From positions 1 through 40,169 of the forward strand of contig JABABG010000114.1 in NCBI GenBank assembly GCA_014238315.1: DNA of 40,169 bases, written 5' to 3'. Below, one piece after another: positions 27,964 through 39,380 of this stretch. Source of the DNA: Alphaproteobacteria bacterium (GTDB lineage: Bacteria > Pseudomonadota > Alphaproteobacteria > JABAAW01). The translations under genes and the position numbers were made by a program. The notes under the pieces are model-generated. The model was not told the origin of the DNA. It saw nothing but the letters and a program-made list of their open reading frames with translations, and searched no databases. The stretch's first letter is position 1; each line of letters opens with the position of its first letter.

Positions 27964-28785
27964 TCAGTCGAGCTTGATGACTTGTCCTTCGCGAGCTGCG
28001 AATGCTACGGGCCATTCTTTTTGAGCTGCGGCTTCGATAGCTTTCATTGCCTCGTCTTCGTGCGAAGTGTCGTGGTGGAATAGAGCGAGCCTTTTTACAT
28101 TTGCCTTGCGGCATAGCTTTATGCCTTGTTGCCAAGTTGAATGCCCCCACCCGATGTGTTTTTTGTATTCTTCGTCGGTGTAGGTAGCGTCGTAGATTAC
28201 CAGATTACTTTCTTTGATGAGCTCTAGTATTTCTTCGTCGAGTTGTCCTTCCCTATGCTCTGTGTCTGTTACATAACATAGAGCCTGTCCTGCGTAATCG
28301 ATTCGATAAGCAGTAGCCCCGTTAGGATGGTTTAGAGGAATAGTTCTTACGGCTATGTCGGAGTTCAGGGTAAAGTTATCCCCTGGCTTGAAATCTGTGA
28401 ATGTTTTCTGTGATACGAGCGCGGATATAGGGATAGGGAAGTAAGGAGCTTTCATTTCAGCCGCCAAGACTTTTTCGATCCCGCCGTATTTTTGTAACCC
28501 CGCTGCCTTTATGTGCAGGGTAGCGTTTTTGTCGAAAGCGGCAGGGAAGAATGGGAATCCCTGCACATGGTCCCAATGAACATGGGAGAACAAGATGTAT
28601 GCGTTGTTTACCTTCCGCTCTCGCATCCTATCGCTAGCCCTTCTTATGCCAGTGCCTGCATCGAGTATGATGAGATGCTCTCCACACCAAACTTCGACGC
28701 AAGACGTATTACCGCCGAATTGCATGAAATTCGGAGAACAAATGGGAAGGCTACCCCTTACACCTCGAAATATTACTTCGAACAT
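27964..28785 (-). CDS. MBL fold metallo-hydrolase
   Basis: RGVRGSLPICSPNFMQFGGNTSCVEVWCGEHLIILDAGTGIRR, ILFSHVHWDHVQGFPFF, YVTDTEH, LVIYDATYTDEEYKKHIGWGHSTWQQGIKLCRKANVKRLALFHHDTSHEDE. Confidence 0.93.
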   Translation of the reverse strand: MFEVIFRGVRGSLPICSPNFMQFGGNTSCVEVWCGEHLIILDAGTGIRRASDRMRERKVNNAYILFSHVHWDHVQGFPFFPAAFDKNATLHIKAAGLQKYGGIEKVLAAEMKAPYFPIPISALVSQKTFTDFKPGDNFTLNSDIAVRTIPLNHPNGATAYRIDYAGQALCYVTDTEHREGQLDEEILELIKESNLVIYDATYTDEEYKKHIGWGHSTWQQGIKLCRKANVKRLALFHHDTSHEDEAMKAIEAAAQKEWPVAFAAREGQVIKLD

Positions 28786-29008
28786 AGGAATACTGTCCTT
28801 GTCGTTTTAACTACACTTTTGCGCATTTTGCTTCTGCTTGTGCGTGGGTAGTTAGGTCGTAGACTGCATATTATTGTATTGCATTTTTATTTTCTGTCAA
28901 CGAATACTTTAATAAATGTTTTCTTTCAAAGAATATGCCTAAGGCTACCGTATTTGGCTTTTTTTTTGCATTTTACAATTTAGATTTTTTTAAGGATTAC
29001 GCATTACC

Positions 29009-31036
29009 ATGGAAATTTCATTACGCGTTGCTCGTTTTCACGATTTTTTATCGAATGGCAATCGTAACCTTGCGCTTTTAGAAATAGCTCAAGGTCAAGA
29101 AGAGGAACCATCGGCGGCTAGCGTTTGGCTTTTTTTGACTGGTTTATTTTTCTTGGGAGAGGGTTTTGGCGGTCGCGCTTTGCGCTCGATGGAGGAAGCC
29201 TTTCGCCTTGAGCCGCAATCCCGCGAGTTTCTCTACGGAATAGCGATGGCGAATAGCTCGTTGGGCTTTTACCAAGAAGTATTATTTTGTGCGAAGATTA
29301 GCTCCACTACTCGCGAGATTGCGCTTGAGAAGGGTTGGGGAGATATACTCACGCCGAGCATGCGTAGCGTCGATCATCTATTGATGGCAGTTGACGAGAA
29401 CGCGGTTCTTTTGCGCATCCGCGATTCTGCCTCGCGCGGCAGCCACTTGCTAGCTGCTCGTATAGCTGAGGATGGTCTTTTAGCATTCGAGCATAACCAT
29501 GCTTGGCGTCGAGCAGCGATCAGGTATTATTTGTTAGCGAACCGTCCTTTTTCTGCGGTGGGTCTTTTGGCTTCTTTTGCTAGTCGTACGGACTTGTCTG
29601 TTGCGGACCAAGCTTTAGCTGGCGATGTTTTTGCTAAACTAGGGCGTATTGATGACAGCCTTGTATGGTTATCGAACGCCGCCTTGCGTTCTAGCGAGGA
29701 GCAGTCGGTGCTCGATACCTTCGTGCGCATTTTTTCTTTCTCCCGCCCGCCTTTACCACAAGCTTTGCTCTCTATGCGTGATCAGGTTGTCGAAGGTCTC
29801 TCTGAGCGTAGTCGTGCTAGAGGTAGCAAGATGCGTGTTGGCAATCGCCTTCGCATTGGTATTGTCTCGTCCGACTTACACGTTGGCGGTCTTATAGAGC
29901 GCGTAGCGTTGTTATTGGAAATGTTCAACAAGAGCAATGTAGAGTTTTTTCTCTACATTGATTCAAATTATCAGGATTCGTTGACGGAGCGATTTTTGGC
30001 TCTTTCGAAGGATCATTATGTAACGCATGGTCTGGACGACAAGACTTTGGCGCATATTTTACGCGAGGATGAAATTGATATTTTTCTAGAACTAGATTCG
30101 TTCGGTATTTACCGTCGTCCGAATGTTGCGCGTTTGAAGCCCGCTTCTTTGCACGTTGTAGCCTTTGGCGACCCGCAAGATGCGCAACGTTGGGGTTACG
30201 ATGCGGTTTTGAGCGATAGATTTTTATCACCGCTACCCACGCTAACTTTGGCTTCGAGCAAAAAAGGCATGGCTACCAGCGGGGTTGCAGGCGAAGTTAT
30301 CAAAGAAGAGGCTATCGATCTTACTACGCCTTGTCCTATTTTACGCCCTCCTGCTGGATTTTTACAGGTTGAAGATATATTTAGAGTTCAGCCTCTATCC
30401 ATTTCCCGTCGCCGTCTTCTACGCGTTGGCATTTCCGCTCCTTACGCTTTTTTTGATACAGACACTCGCGCTCTTCTTGTTCGCTGTCTTGTTGAGGTCC
30501 CGCGCTTTGAGCTAATTTTGGATAGCGATTCTATAGGGGGCGAACAAGCTGCAGCCTCCTTGCTATCCGAGCTTGAGCGGGCATTGACGGAGTCAGAACA
30601 AAGCCGTATTCGCGTTCTACCCGAACATTCCAGTTATGTGAATTTTCTTTCACAAATAGATATTTTTTTGGATGCAAGCTACCCTCGTTCGGCTTATATG
30701 TTTTGGCAAGCCTTGCGTCATGGCATTGCGTCTTTAACCTTGTCTGGCGATGCCATTCTTGCACGTTCGAGTTTATCCATTGCCCATCAAATGTCTTTTG
30801 CGGAGTTTTGTGTTTGTGATGATGAGGATCATTTGCTATCGCGTCTCCGCTCTCTTTGTTTAGCCCCCTCGCAACTTCGTTGCTTTCGTCAGGCTTTGCG
30901 TCGTAAGAAGCAGCCCCGCGTTCAGCAGCGGCTATCTGCCGAGAAGGCTTTGTCTTTTATCGAGACTTTACTCGAAGGAGTTAGCGTTTTGGGTAGAAGA
31001 GGTCGTTATGTATCTCCGCATCTGGAATTGAATTGA
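29009..31036 (+). CDS. TPR-like N-terminus plus GT41/O-GlcNAc transferase-like glycosyltransferase
   Basis: Helical repeat N-terminus; RLRIGIVSSDLHVGGLIERVALLLEMF..VEFFLYID, DEIDIFLELDSFGIYRRPNVARLKPASLHVVAFGDPQDAQRWGYDAVLSD, DASYPRSAYMFWQALRHGIASLTLSGDAILARSSLSIAHQM follow the SPINDLY/GT41 layout. Confidence 0.75.
   Translation: MEISLRVARFHDFLSNGNRNLALLEIAQGQEEEPSAASVWLFLTGLFFLGEGFGGRALRSMEEAFRLEPQSREFLYGIAMANSSLGFYQEVLFCAKISSTTREIALEKGWGDILTPSMRSVDHLLMAVDENAVLLRIRDSASRGSHLLAARIAEDGLLAFEHNHAWRRAAIRYYLLANRPFSAVGLLASFASRTDLSVADQALAGDVFAKLGRIDDSLVWLSNAALRSSEEQSVLDTFVRIFSFSRPPLPQALLSMRDQVVEGLSERSRARGSKMRVGNRLRIGIVSSDLHVGGLIERVALLLEMFNKSNVEFFLYIDSNYQDSLTERFLALSKDHYVTHGLDDKTLAHILREDEIDIFLELDSFGIYRRPNVARLKPASLHVVAFGDPQDAQRWGYDAVLSDRFLSPLPTLTLASSKKGMATSGVAGEVIKEEAIDLTTPCPILRPPAGFLQVEDIFRVQPLSISRRRLLRVGISAPYAFFDTDTRALLVRCLVEVPRFELILDSDSIGGEQAAASLLSELERALTESEQSRIRVLPEHSSYVNFLSQIDIFLDASYPRSAYMFWQALRHGIASLTLSGDAILARSSLSIAHQMSFAEFCVCDDEDHLLSRLRSLCLAPSQLRCFRQALRRKKQPRVQQRLSAEKALSFIETLLEGVSVLGRRGRYVSPHLELN
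29935..29960. other. Perfect 10-bp inverted repeat with T6 loop inside the GT41-like gene
   Basis: caatgtagag (29935-29944) tttttt ctctacattg (29951-29960). Confidence 0.9.
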
Positions 31037-33162
31037 TGACGAGCTTACCTTCTCCTTCTCCTTCGACGTCGACGTCACTTTTTGCATCTAAGGCTAGCAA
31101 CGCCCGAATGTTGCGCAACATAGGATGGCTTAGCAAGGATCACCCTGCTCTTGCTCAGGTGCTTGAGCGTCCGTTACAGCACCGTTTTTACAAACCTATA
31201 ATAGACCGAGGTCGCATTATCAATCTAGAGACTGGCGGCACTAGGCTTTACGATATTGATGCTCGCGAGCATGCGAGCAATGAGTTGAAATCTTATTTTT
31301 CGAGCGGCCCAAGGTATATCGGTCCCCCATCCACCCTTGCCCATTGTTCATCTGTAGATTCTATGGGTCGTCAAGATATGGGTTTTAAGCGAGATTTAGA
31401 TTCTGTTTTTTTGCGCGACCACCGCCTGCACCCCAAGTTGCGCGATGTATTTAGCAAGGATCGTTCTTTATTAGTCATCTTTGGTCTTGGATTAGGTTAC
31501 CACATTGCGCCGCTTATCAGGCGTTTGCGTCCTTGCAATGTCTGCATAATTGAGACTCGTCAAGAGAGTTTATATTTTTCTTCTAGCTTGCACGATTTCT
31601 CTCGCTGGCATAGTTTATGCGAAGCTCGGAATGGTAGCTTATACTTTATATTAGAGAATGACGTTGAGGGATTAGAGTCATCATTCATTAATTTTTTATT
31701 TAATAAAGTATATTTTTTTACGGATAGTTTTTTTTGTTACTCTCATGCGGCGATTTCCGCTACATTGGGACGCCTTTCCTCACGCATTAAGAGCATTATT
31801 AACATCTCTGCTGTCAACATGGGTTATTTTGAGGATCAAGTCCGCATGTTAAAAAACAGCAGACAGAATATTTCTCTTTCGAGCAGTACGCCTATTTTAC
31901 AAGACCCCACGCGTTTGCGTCCGAAGCGCGAGATATTGATTATTGCGAACGGTCCTTCTTTAGACGATTCCTTATCTTATTTGTCTCGCCTTTGCGTTGG
32001 TCGAGTAGTTTTTTCATGCGGCTCTGCGCTTTACACTTTGTTGAAGAATGGCATAGTTCCGGACTACCACTGTGAGATTGAGAACATTTTTCCCAAGTTT
32101 AACCATATAACCAAGGCGATAGAGGATGGTTATTGTTTAGACGATATAATTCTTTTTGCCTCCGTGACTGTACAGACGGATATTGTTTCGGAGTTTAAGA
32201 AACGCGTTTTATTTTTACGCCCTTTGACCCCATTTAGCTATTTAGTCGAACTTGATAGTCTTGATAGTGTTTCGCCTATGGTTGCTAACACGGCTTTATC
32301 TTGTGCGACCACTTTGGGTTTTACGAAGTATTATTTTTTGGGTGTAGATGCGGGTTACAAGGGCGAGCGTAGCCATCACGCTAAGGACGCGGTACACTTT
32401 ATTTATAAGGACTTTGCGGCTCAGCAAGAGAAGCAAATGGCTGATAGCACTTTACTTTTTCGCGGTAATTTTGGAGGCTATGTTAGATCGCAAAGTCTCT
32501 TTTTACTATCGAAGCATATTTTAGAGGCGGAGGTACGAAACCATCCTCGGCATCGCTTCTACAATTGTAGTGATGGAACGAAGTTTAAGGGAGTTATTCC
32601 TCTTTTGCCGACCTTGATAGAGCCTCTCCCTGACTCTGCCCCTGCCCCTTCCTCTAGCGACAGCGAAGACGAGGCGCGATTGTATAACCTCTGCCCGAAG
32701 ATTTCTCCTGCCGACGATAGTATTTTGTTAAGGCTAGAGGAGGCGGATGTGCAGCGTAAATTTTTTGCGGATAGTTTATTAGAGATTCTCACGCGTATTT
32801 CGTCGGTCGATTCGATAGCTGACTTGCAAGATATACATAACTCGTTAAGATTACTTCTTTTTCGTTCAAAAGAAGCTTCGGTTGCAAATAATTATAAGAA
32901 CGAGGAAGTGTATGATTTTTGCGCAAGTTTTTATCAAGGCACTATTTTTATTTTTTTTAGTCAGATTTATAATTATTTTATTAAGATGTCAAATAAGCGC
33001 TGGAGTCGCTTACGCGTTGGTATTGCCGTTCACCTCGAACGCCGATTGAGGCAGATGGATAAAGATTTACAAGATTTATTCTCGAGTTCGCGAGCGCACT
33101 TCATGTCGGCTAGAGAGTTTTTGCAAGAAACAGATTCTAATATAAATTCTAATATAAATTAA
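31036..33162 (+). CDS. DUF115 / motility-associated factor (Maf)-like glycosyltransferase family protein
   Basis: LLVIFGLGLGYHIAPLIRRLRPCNVCIIETRQESLYFSS; REILIIANGPSLDDSLSYLSRLCVGRVVFSCGSALYTLLKNGIVPDYHCEIE; YYFLGVDAGYKGERSHHAKDAVHF. ATG overlaps the stop of the upstream gene (TGATG). Confidence 0.82.
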   Translation: MTSLPSPSPSTSTSLFASKASNARMLRNIGWLSKDHPALAQVLERPLQHRFYKPIIDRGRIINLETGGTRLYDIDAREHASNELKSYFSSGPRYIGPPSTLAHCSSVDSMGRQDMGFKRDLDSVFLRDHRLHPKLRDVFSKDRSLLVIFGLGLGYHIAPLIRRLRPCNVCIIETRQESLYFSSSLHDFSRWHSLCEARNGSLYFILENDVEGLESSFINFLFNKVYFFTDSFFCYSHAAISATLGRLSSRIKSIINISAVNMGYFEDQVRMLKNSRQNISLSSSTPILQDPTRLRPKREILIIANGPSLDDSLSYLSRLCVGRVVFSCGSALYTLLKNGIVPDYHCEIENIFPKFNHITKAIEDGYCLDDIILFASVTVQTDIVSEFKKRVLFLRPLTPFSYLVELDSLDSVSPMVANTALSCATTLGFTKYYFLGVDAGYKGERSHHAKDAVHFIYKDFAAQQEKQMADSTLLFRGNFGGYVRSQSLFLLSKHILEAEVRNHPRHRFYNCSDGTKFKGVIPLLPTLIEPLPDSAPAPSSSDSEDEARLYNLCPKISPADDSILLRLEEADVQRKFFADSLLEILTRISSVDSIADLQDIHNSLRLLLFRSKEASVANNYKNEEVYDFCASFYQGTIFIFFSQIYNYFIKMSNKRWSRLRVGIAVHLERRLRQMDKDLQDLFSSSRAHFMSAREFLQETDSNINSNIN
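33139..33162. repeat. Approximate 12-bp in-frame duplication (TTCTAATATAAA/T) at the DUF115 C-terminus
   Basis: ttctaatataaa ttctaatataaatt, encoding SNINSNIN before the stop; placement approximate to a few bases. Confidence 0.75.
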
Positions 33163-33262
33163 TTTATTGATTAAATAGATAATTATTTATTTATTAATTA
33201 AATATGTATAGCCATAAATATAATATTAATTTATCTATATTATCCTTTATAATTGTCAAACG

Positions 33263-33676
33263 TCAGGCATAAGGTATGTTTTGCAGGTTATAGTGTTTTT
33301 GTCGTAGCACGGCTAGCTGCAGGCTACTTTCTTCGTCAAGATTTGTACCTTTTGCTTCGATTTTTTTGATTTTTTCTAGAGTAGTATGATCGTCTGTGCG
33401 CTTTAGGTCGAAGACTTCTGGCACCAGCAGTGTTACTTTTCTATCGTCAACCCAAGCTGTTCCGCTTGCTACGAAATATCTTTCTGTTGCGTTTAGCATT
33501 TCGTCGAAGATGCATATTACGCCTGGTCGCAATGCGCACAGCATTGGAGCTATGCGCGCCATCACGCCGAGGTCTCCCTCTTGGCTTGGCACGACGACGA
33601 GTGTTACTTCTTTAGCCAAGAAGGGTTTTTCTGGCGTTAGAATTTCTAGCGAAATAGTCTCGTGTTGCTCTGGCAT
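33263..33676 (-). CDS. atpC: ATP synthase F1 subunit epsilon
   Basis: ISLEILTPEKPFLAKEVTLVVVPSQEGDLGVMARIAPMLCALRPGVICIFDE; last gene of the atp operon. Confidence 0.93.
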   Translation of the reverse strand: MPEQHETISLEILTPEKPFLAKEVTLVVVPSQEGDLGVMARIAPMLCALRPGVICIFDEMLNATERYFVASGTAWVDDRKVTLLVPEVFDLKRTDDHTTLEKIKKIEAKGTNLDEESSLQLAVLRQKHYNLQNIPYA

Positions 33677-33697
33677 ATTATTTTTTATCGAGCATTT

Positions 33698-35224
<1,527 letters not shown>

Positions 35225-35249
35225 TTATTGTTTTACAGTTTATTTCAAA

Positions 35250-35297
35250 CAGACAAGTCTGTAGGCAGACAAGTCTGCAAGCAGCCTCGCCCGCAAG
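35250..35297. repeat. 16-bp tandem repeat x3 (CAGACAAGTCTGYARG, third copy degenerate)
   Basis: cagacaagtctgtagg / cagacaagtctgcaag / cagcctcgcccgcaag, in the atpG-atpD spacer. Confidence 0.85.
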
Positions 35298-35305
35298 CAG
35301 TTGAT

Positions 35306-36193
35306 TCACAGAGCTTCCGCCCCAGAGATAATTTCGATCAGCTCTGTAGTTATAGAAGCTTGTCGCAGTCGATTGTAGCGTAGAGATAGCTCGTCGATCA
35401 ATTCGCCGGCGTTTCTCGTGGCATTGTCCATGGCGGTCATTCGAGCCGCCTGTTCGGCAGCAAAAGCGTCGAGCATTGCCTCAAAGATTTGGGCGGCTAT
35501 AATTTGCGGAGCCATATTTTGCAAAAGTATATCTCGCTCTGGCTCGAAAGTTATCTCTTTTTGCTCGTTTTCTGCGTTGGTGTTTTTTGCACTCCCCTCA
35601 GCAGAGATAGGTATCATGGTGTGTGCTACAACCTTCTGCGTCAAGACCGACTCGAAATGGTTATAGAATAAGATGCACCTATCGAACTTTTCTTGTTCGA
35701 ACATGCTGATCATCTCCGTAGCCAATGCATTTGCGAAGGCTTCGTGTGGCACGGGACGGTTTACATCTTCGTGGGTGTATAACAGTCTTTGCCCGATTGC
35801 TTTTTGCAATGTGGGTTTAGCTTTTCTTCCGACCAAAATTGCGGTCGTATTTTCTTTATTATTGTCTTTATTAACGTGGGCTATGATTTTTTTAGCGACA
35901 TTTGCGTTATACCCGCCACAGAGTCCGCGCGCGGACGCGATTGCAAGATATAAAGTTTTTGTCTTCTGCTCTTCTTTTTTGCGCCCGACAAAGATTTGCG
36001 GAGCTGGCTTTGTCAAGCGCCCGGTGAGGCTTTGTGCGAGCTCAATGTATCTTTTCGCGTAAAGTTTAGCTTCTTCTGCGCGCGATTGTGCGCGCCGCAA
36101 CTTTGCTGCGGACATCATCTTCATGGCCGATGTTATTCGCTTTGTGCTCTTTGTTGTCGCTATTGAGCGGCGCAGTTCTTTTAGTCCGGACAA
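35306..36193 (-). CDS. atpG: ATP synthase F1 subunit gamma
   Basis: LKELRRSIATTKSTKRITSAMKMMSAAKLRRAQ, ARGLCGGYNANV, ARMTAMDNATRNAGELIDELSLRYNRLRQASITTELIEIISGAEAL. Confidence 0.97.
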   Translation of the reverse strand: MSGLKELRRSIATTKSTKRITSAMKMMSAAKLRRAQSRAEEAKLYAKRYIELAQSLTGRLTKPAPQIFVGRKKEEQKTKTLYLAIASARGLCGGYNANVAKKIIAHVNKDNNKENTTAILVGRKAKPTLQKAIGQRLLYTHEDVNRPVPHEAFANALATEMISMFEQEKFDRCILFYNHFESVLTQKVVAHTMIPISAEGSAKNTNAENEQKEITFEPERDILLQNMAPQIIAAQIFEAMLDAFAAEQAARMTAMDNATRNAGELIDELSLRYNRLRQASITTELIEIISGAEAL

Positions 36194-36249
36194 TTCATCT
36201 ACTCAAGTTATTTTTGTCGAGCTTTGTCGATTTTGTCTTTAATTTTCTA

Positions 36250-37788
36250 TCAGGGTAATTTTTCAAATTCTTTGACGAATCGTTCAAGCATTGTTGCTAG
36301 CTTTTCTGCGTTTTCGTCGCTGAGTTTTCCGCTCTGGCGAACATCTTTCAGCAAGCCGGCTTGTGTATTTCGCGCTTTTTGTAGCAAAGCTTCCTCGAAG
36401 CTTTCTATTCGCTCTATGGGTATTTTGTCTAGATACCCTTTGACGCCTGCAAAGATTGCGAGCACTTGTTCTTCCATAGGCAGAGGCGAGTATTGCTTTT
36501 GCTTTAGCAATTCGGTTAGTCTCGCGCCTCTTGCGAGTAGCCTTTGCGTTGTTGGGTCGAGGTCTGATGCGAATTGGGCGAAAGCTTCCATTTCTCGATA
36601 TTGGGCGAGCTCTAGTTTAATCGATCCCGCTACGACTTTCATCGCTTTAGACTGGGCTGCGGAACCTACTCGACTAACAGAGATTCCTACATTTATTGCG
36701 GGTCTTATGCCTTTATAGAATAGTTCGGTCTGCAGGAAGATTTGCCCGTCGGTTATGGAAATGACATTTGTGGGGATATAAGCGGAGACATCGCTAGCTT
36801 GCGTTTCGATTATAGGCAAGGCTGTCAGCGAGCCTCCCTTATATTTGTCGCTGAGTTTAGCCGCTCTCTCAAGCAACCTTGAGTGCAAGTAGAATACATC
36901 GCCAGGGTATGCTTCGCGACCTGGCGGTCTTCGCATCAGTAGAGACATTTGTCGATAGGCGTTAGCCTGTTTTGATAGGTCGTCATATACGATAAGCGCG
37001 TGCATACCATTATCTCGGTAGTATTCACCGATTGCGCAGCCGCTGTATGGTGCGAGGAATTGCAAAGGAGCTGGATCAGAGGCTGTAGCGGCGACGATGG
37101 TCGTATAATCCATCGCGCCGTATTCCGTCAAGGTATGCGCCAGTTGAGCGACTGTCGATCGTTTTTGTCCTATCACGACATAGATGCAATATAGTTTTTG
37201 GTTTTCGTCGTCGCTATCGTTGATGGTGCGTTGGTTTATGATAGCGTCTATGGCGAGCGCGCTTTTCCCGGTCTGCCTATCTCCGATGATTAGCTCTCTC
37301 TGCCCTCTTCCTATGGGGACGAGAGTGTCGAGCACTTTGATGCCTGTTTGCACTGGCTCGCATACGGATTGCCTAGGAATGATACCTGGGGCTTTGACAT
37401 CGATTCGCCCTCTATGTGTAGTTACTATATCGCCTTTCCCGTCGATGGGATTTCCCAATGCGTCTACGACTCTACCGAGCAGTGCTTTCCCGGTAGGAAT
37501 ATCGGCGATGCTACCTGTTCTTTTTACGACTTCTCCTTCTTTGACTTCTCTATCGCTTCCGAAGAGCACGATTCCAACCGTGTCTGTCTCCAAGTTGAGA
37601 GCCATTCCTTTGATTCCTGATTCGAACTCGACCATTTCACCTGCGCGCACTAGGTCCAATCCGTATACGCGAGCTACTCCGTCTCCTATGGATACGACAT
37701 GCCCTACTTCTGAAACTTCTGCGATGGCATCGAAGTTAGCTATATTTTTTTTCAATAGAGCTGATATTTCGCTTGCGCTTATTGTCAT
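36250..37788 (-). CDS. atpA: ATP synthase F1 subunit alpha
   Basis: [101 protein letters not shown]. Confidence 0.98.
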   Translation of the reverse strand: MTISASEISALLKKNIANFDAIAEVSEVGHVVSIGDGVARVYGLDLVRAGEMVEFESGIKGMALNLETDTVGIVLFGSDREVKEGEVVKRTGSIADIPTGKALLGRVVDALGNPIDGKGDIVTTHRGRIDVKAPGIIPRQSVCEPVQTGIKVLDTLVPIGRGQRELIIGDRQTGKSALAIDAIINQRTINDSDDENQKLYCIYVVIGQKRSTVAQLAHTLTEYGAMDYTTIVAATASDPAPLQFLAPYSGCAIGEYYRDNGMHALIVYDDLSKQANAYRQMSLLMRRPPGREAYPGDVFYLHSRLLERAAKLSDKYKGGSLTALPIIETQASDVSAYIPTNVISITDGQIFLQTELFYKGIRPAINVGISVSRVGSAAQSKAMKVVAGSIKLELAQYREMEAFAQFASDLDPTTQRLLARGARLTELLKQKQYSPLPMEEQVLAIFAGVKGYLDKIPIERIESFEEALLQKARNTQAGLLKDVRQSGKLSDENAEKLATMLERFVKEFEKLP

Positions 37789-38357
37789 ATTGCTTGCTCC
37801 GTATTATATAATTTTTGTTTTAGTCTCCGTAGCTCTGATCGTAAGGACAAGTCGATCATACGACTTTGTATAGTTACGACTATCCCGCTGATGAGCGATT
37901 TGTCTTCGTCGAAGTGTAGCGCGAGGGGTGCTTTCCCCAAGCGAGATTTGAAAGCGGCTTCGAGTGATTTTTTTTCTGTTGCATTTAGTTTATTTGCGCT
38001 GACGACTTTCCCTTTTACCTCGCCTCTTTGCTGAGCTTCGAGCTCTTGCAAACGCGCGGCTATTTTGGGAAACAGCGCGAGCCTTCGAGATTGTGCGAGT
38101 ATCTTGAGGCAGTTATGAACTATTTTTCCGAGTTTCATTTTTTTATTTAGCTCCTCTATCACGTTTTCTATGCTTTTTAGCTCGAATTTAGGATTTGCTG
38201 CGAGTCGTTGCAGATCGTAGTTCTCCAGCTGGCAGTCTGCCATGCGTTTTGCAGCTGCCAGAGTTTCTTGCGTGGCTTTTTCTTCTCGCGCAACATCGAA
38301 GAGAGCCTGAGCGAATTGCATAATTGTTTCATTACTGCTGCCTTGATTTTTTTGCAT
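37785..38357 (-). CDS. atpH: ATP synthase F1 subunit delta
   Basis: [114 protein letters not shown]; overlaps the atpA start by 4 nt. Confidence 0.95.
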   Translation of the reverse strand: MQKNQGSSNETIMQFAQALFDVAREEKATQETLAAAKRMADCQLENYDLQRLAANPKFELKSIENVIEELNKKMKLGKIVHNCLKILAQSRRLALFPKIAARLQELEAQQRGEVKGKVVSANKLNATEKKSLEAAFKSRLGKAPLALHFDEDKSLISGIVVTIQSRMIDLSLRSELRRLKQKLYNTEQAI

Positions 38358-38594
38358 AGTATTTTTACACAGCGATTTTTTATGCCATTTATAATAGTGT
38401 AGGGTTTCTTATTTTTTTAGCATACGGCAGAGCCATCACGCAAGCGAAGTGGTTATAGCTTTACTTGTTGTCTTTGTTTTTTTGGTCTACTATATAAGAT
38501 ATACCGAGCGAGCAAGAAGCGAGCTCGGCTCCACCCCAACATGTAGCATCAAGGCTCGCAATATGTTTTTCCTCAGATTTATAGCTCTTCTAGC

Positions 38595-39119
38595 ATGAGC
38601 CTACCTGCTATCCATCCCAGACTTTACCAGTCGAGACTAGCTTTATTGCGCGTGTTTTTTTTGATTGCACTATCGTTTAGCTATTTTTATTTTTCGAGTG
38701 CTTCAATTGCTGCGGAGCCAGAACCAGACGCTGTGGTTAAGTTCCGTAAGTTTTTGATGCGCGAGATAGAATCCTCGCTTGTTTCGTCTTTTTTACTAGC
38801 TAAGGGTGAGGTATCGGACGCGCCCTCGGTATTGTTGCAGGCTCAGATTCTCTCGCTTGCTGCCGAGCGTTCTGGCGCGTCATTTTCATTCCGCACGCGC
38901 GGTTTGCAAGAGGAGACGAGCGCGCACGATCGAGTTTGGACGGAGTCGGAAGACTTCCAGTCGCTTATGCGCGAGTTTGCTGCATCGGCGAAATCTTTTG
39001 CGGATTTAGCGAAGAGGAGCGAGCAGGACGAGACCCTGCGTGCATCGCTTGGCTCTGCTTTGGGGGGGTTAGGCAAGCAATGCAAGTCTTGTCACAAGCG
39101 CTATCGCATTGACAAGTAA
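38595..39119 (+). CDS. Cytochrome c' (class II c-type cytochrome)
   Basis: Signal peptide, four-helix-like region, C-terminal haem motif CKSCHKRYR (CxxCH). Confidence 0.87.
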   Translation: MSLPAIHPRLYQSRLALLRVFFLIALSFSYFYFSSASIAAEPEPDAVVKFRKFLMREIESSLVSSFLLAKGEVSDAPSVLLQAQILSLAAERSGASFSFRTRGLQEETSAHDRVWTESEDFQSLMREFAASAKSFADLAKRSEQDETLRASLGSALGGLGKQCKSCHKRYRIDK

Positions 39120-39142
39120 TTCGCCTTGCTCGCGCAAGTTTC

Positions 39143-39353
39143 TTTGCCCTAACTTATTTGCCCTAACTTATTTGCCCTAACTTATTTGCCCTAGCTTACT
39201 TTCCCTAGCTTACTTTCCCTAGCTTACTTTCCCTAGCTTACTTTCCCTAGCTTACTTACCCTAGCTTACTTTCCCTAGCTTACTTACCCTAGCTTATTTT
39301 TCCTGGCTTACTTTCCTTGGGTACATTTTCCTTAGCTTATTTCCCCTAGCAGA
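39143..39353. repeat. Degenerate 14-bp tandem array, about 15 units (TTTGCCCTAACTTA -> CTTTCCCTAGCTTA)
   Basis: Unit by unit: 3x tttgccctaactta, tttgccctagctta, 4x ctttccctagctta, cttaccctagctta, ctttccctagctta, cttaccctagctta, then degenerate ttttt/cctggctta, ctttccttgggtac, attttccttagctta, tttcccctagcaga. Confidence 0.95.
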
Positions 39354-39380
39354 ATGTTTTTTGTATTTGTTTTGTAGATT

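Noticed and set aside
36224-36718. 164-aa plus-strand ORF
   Set aside because: Antisense to the atpA 3' end; no domain.
37184-37873. 229-aa plus-strand ORF
   Set aside because: Antisense to atpA/atpH, which are unambiguous.
39143-39353. CRISPR-like array
   Set aside because: Units are 14 bp head-to-tail without unique spacers; a minisatellite-type tandem repeat, and no cas genes in the window.
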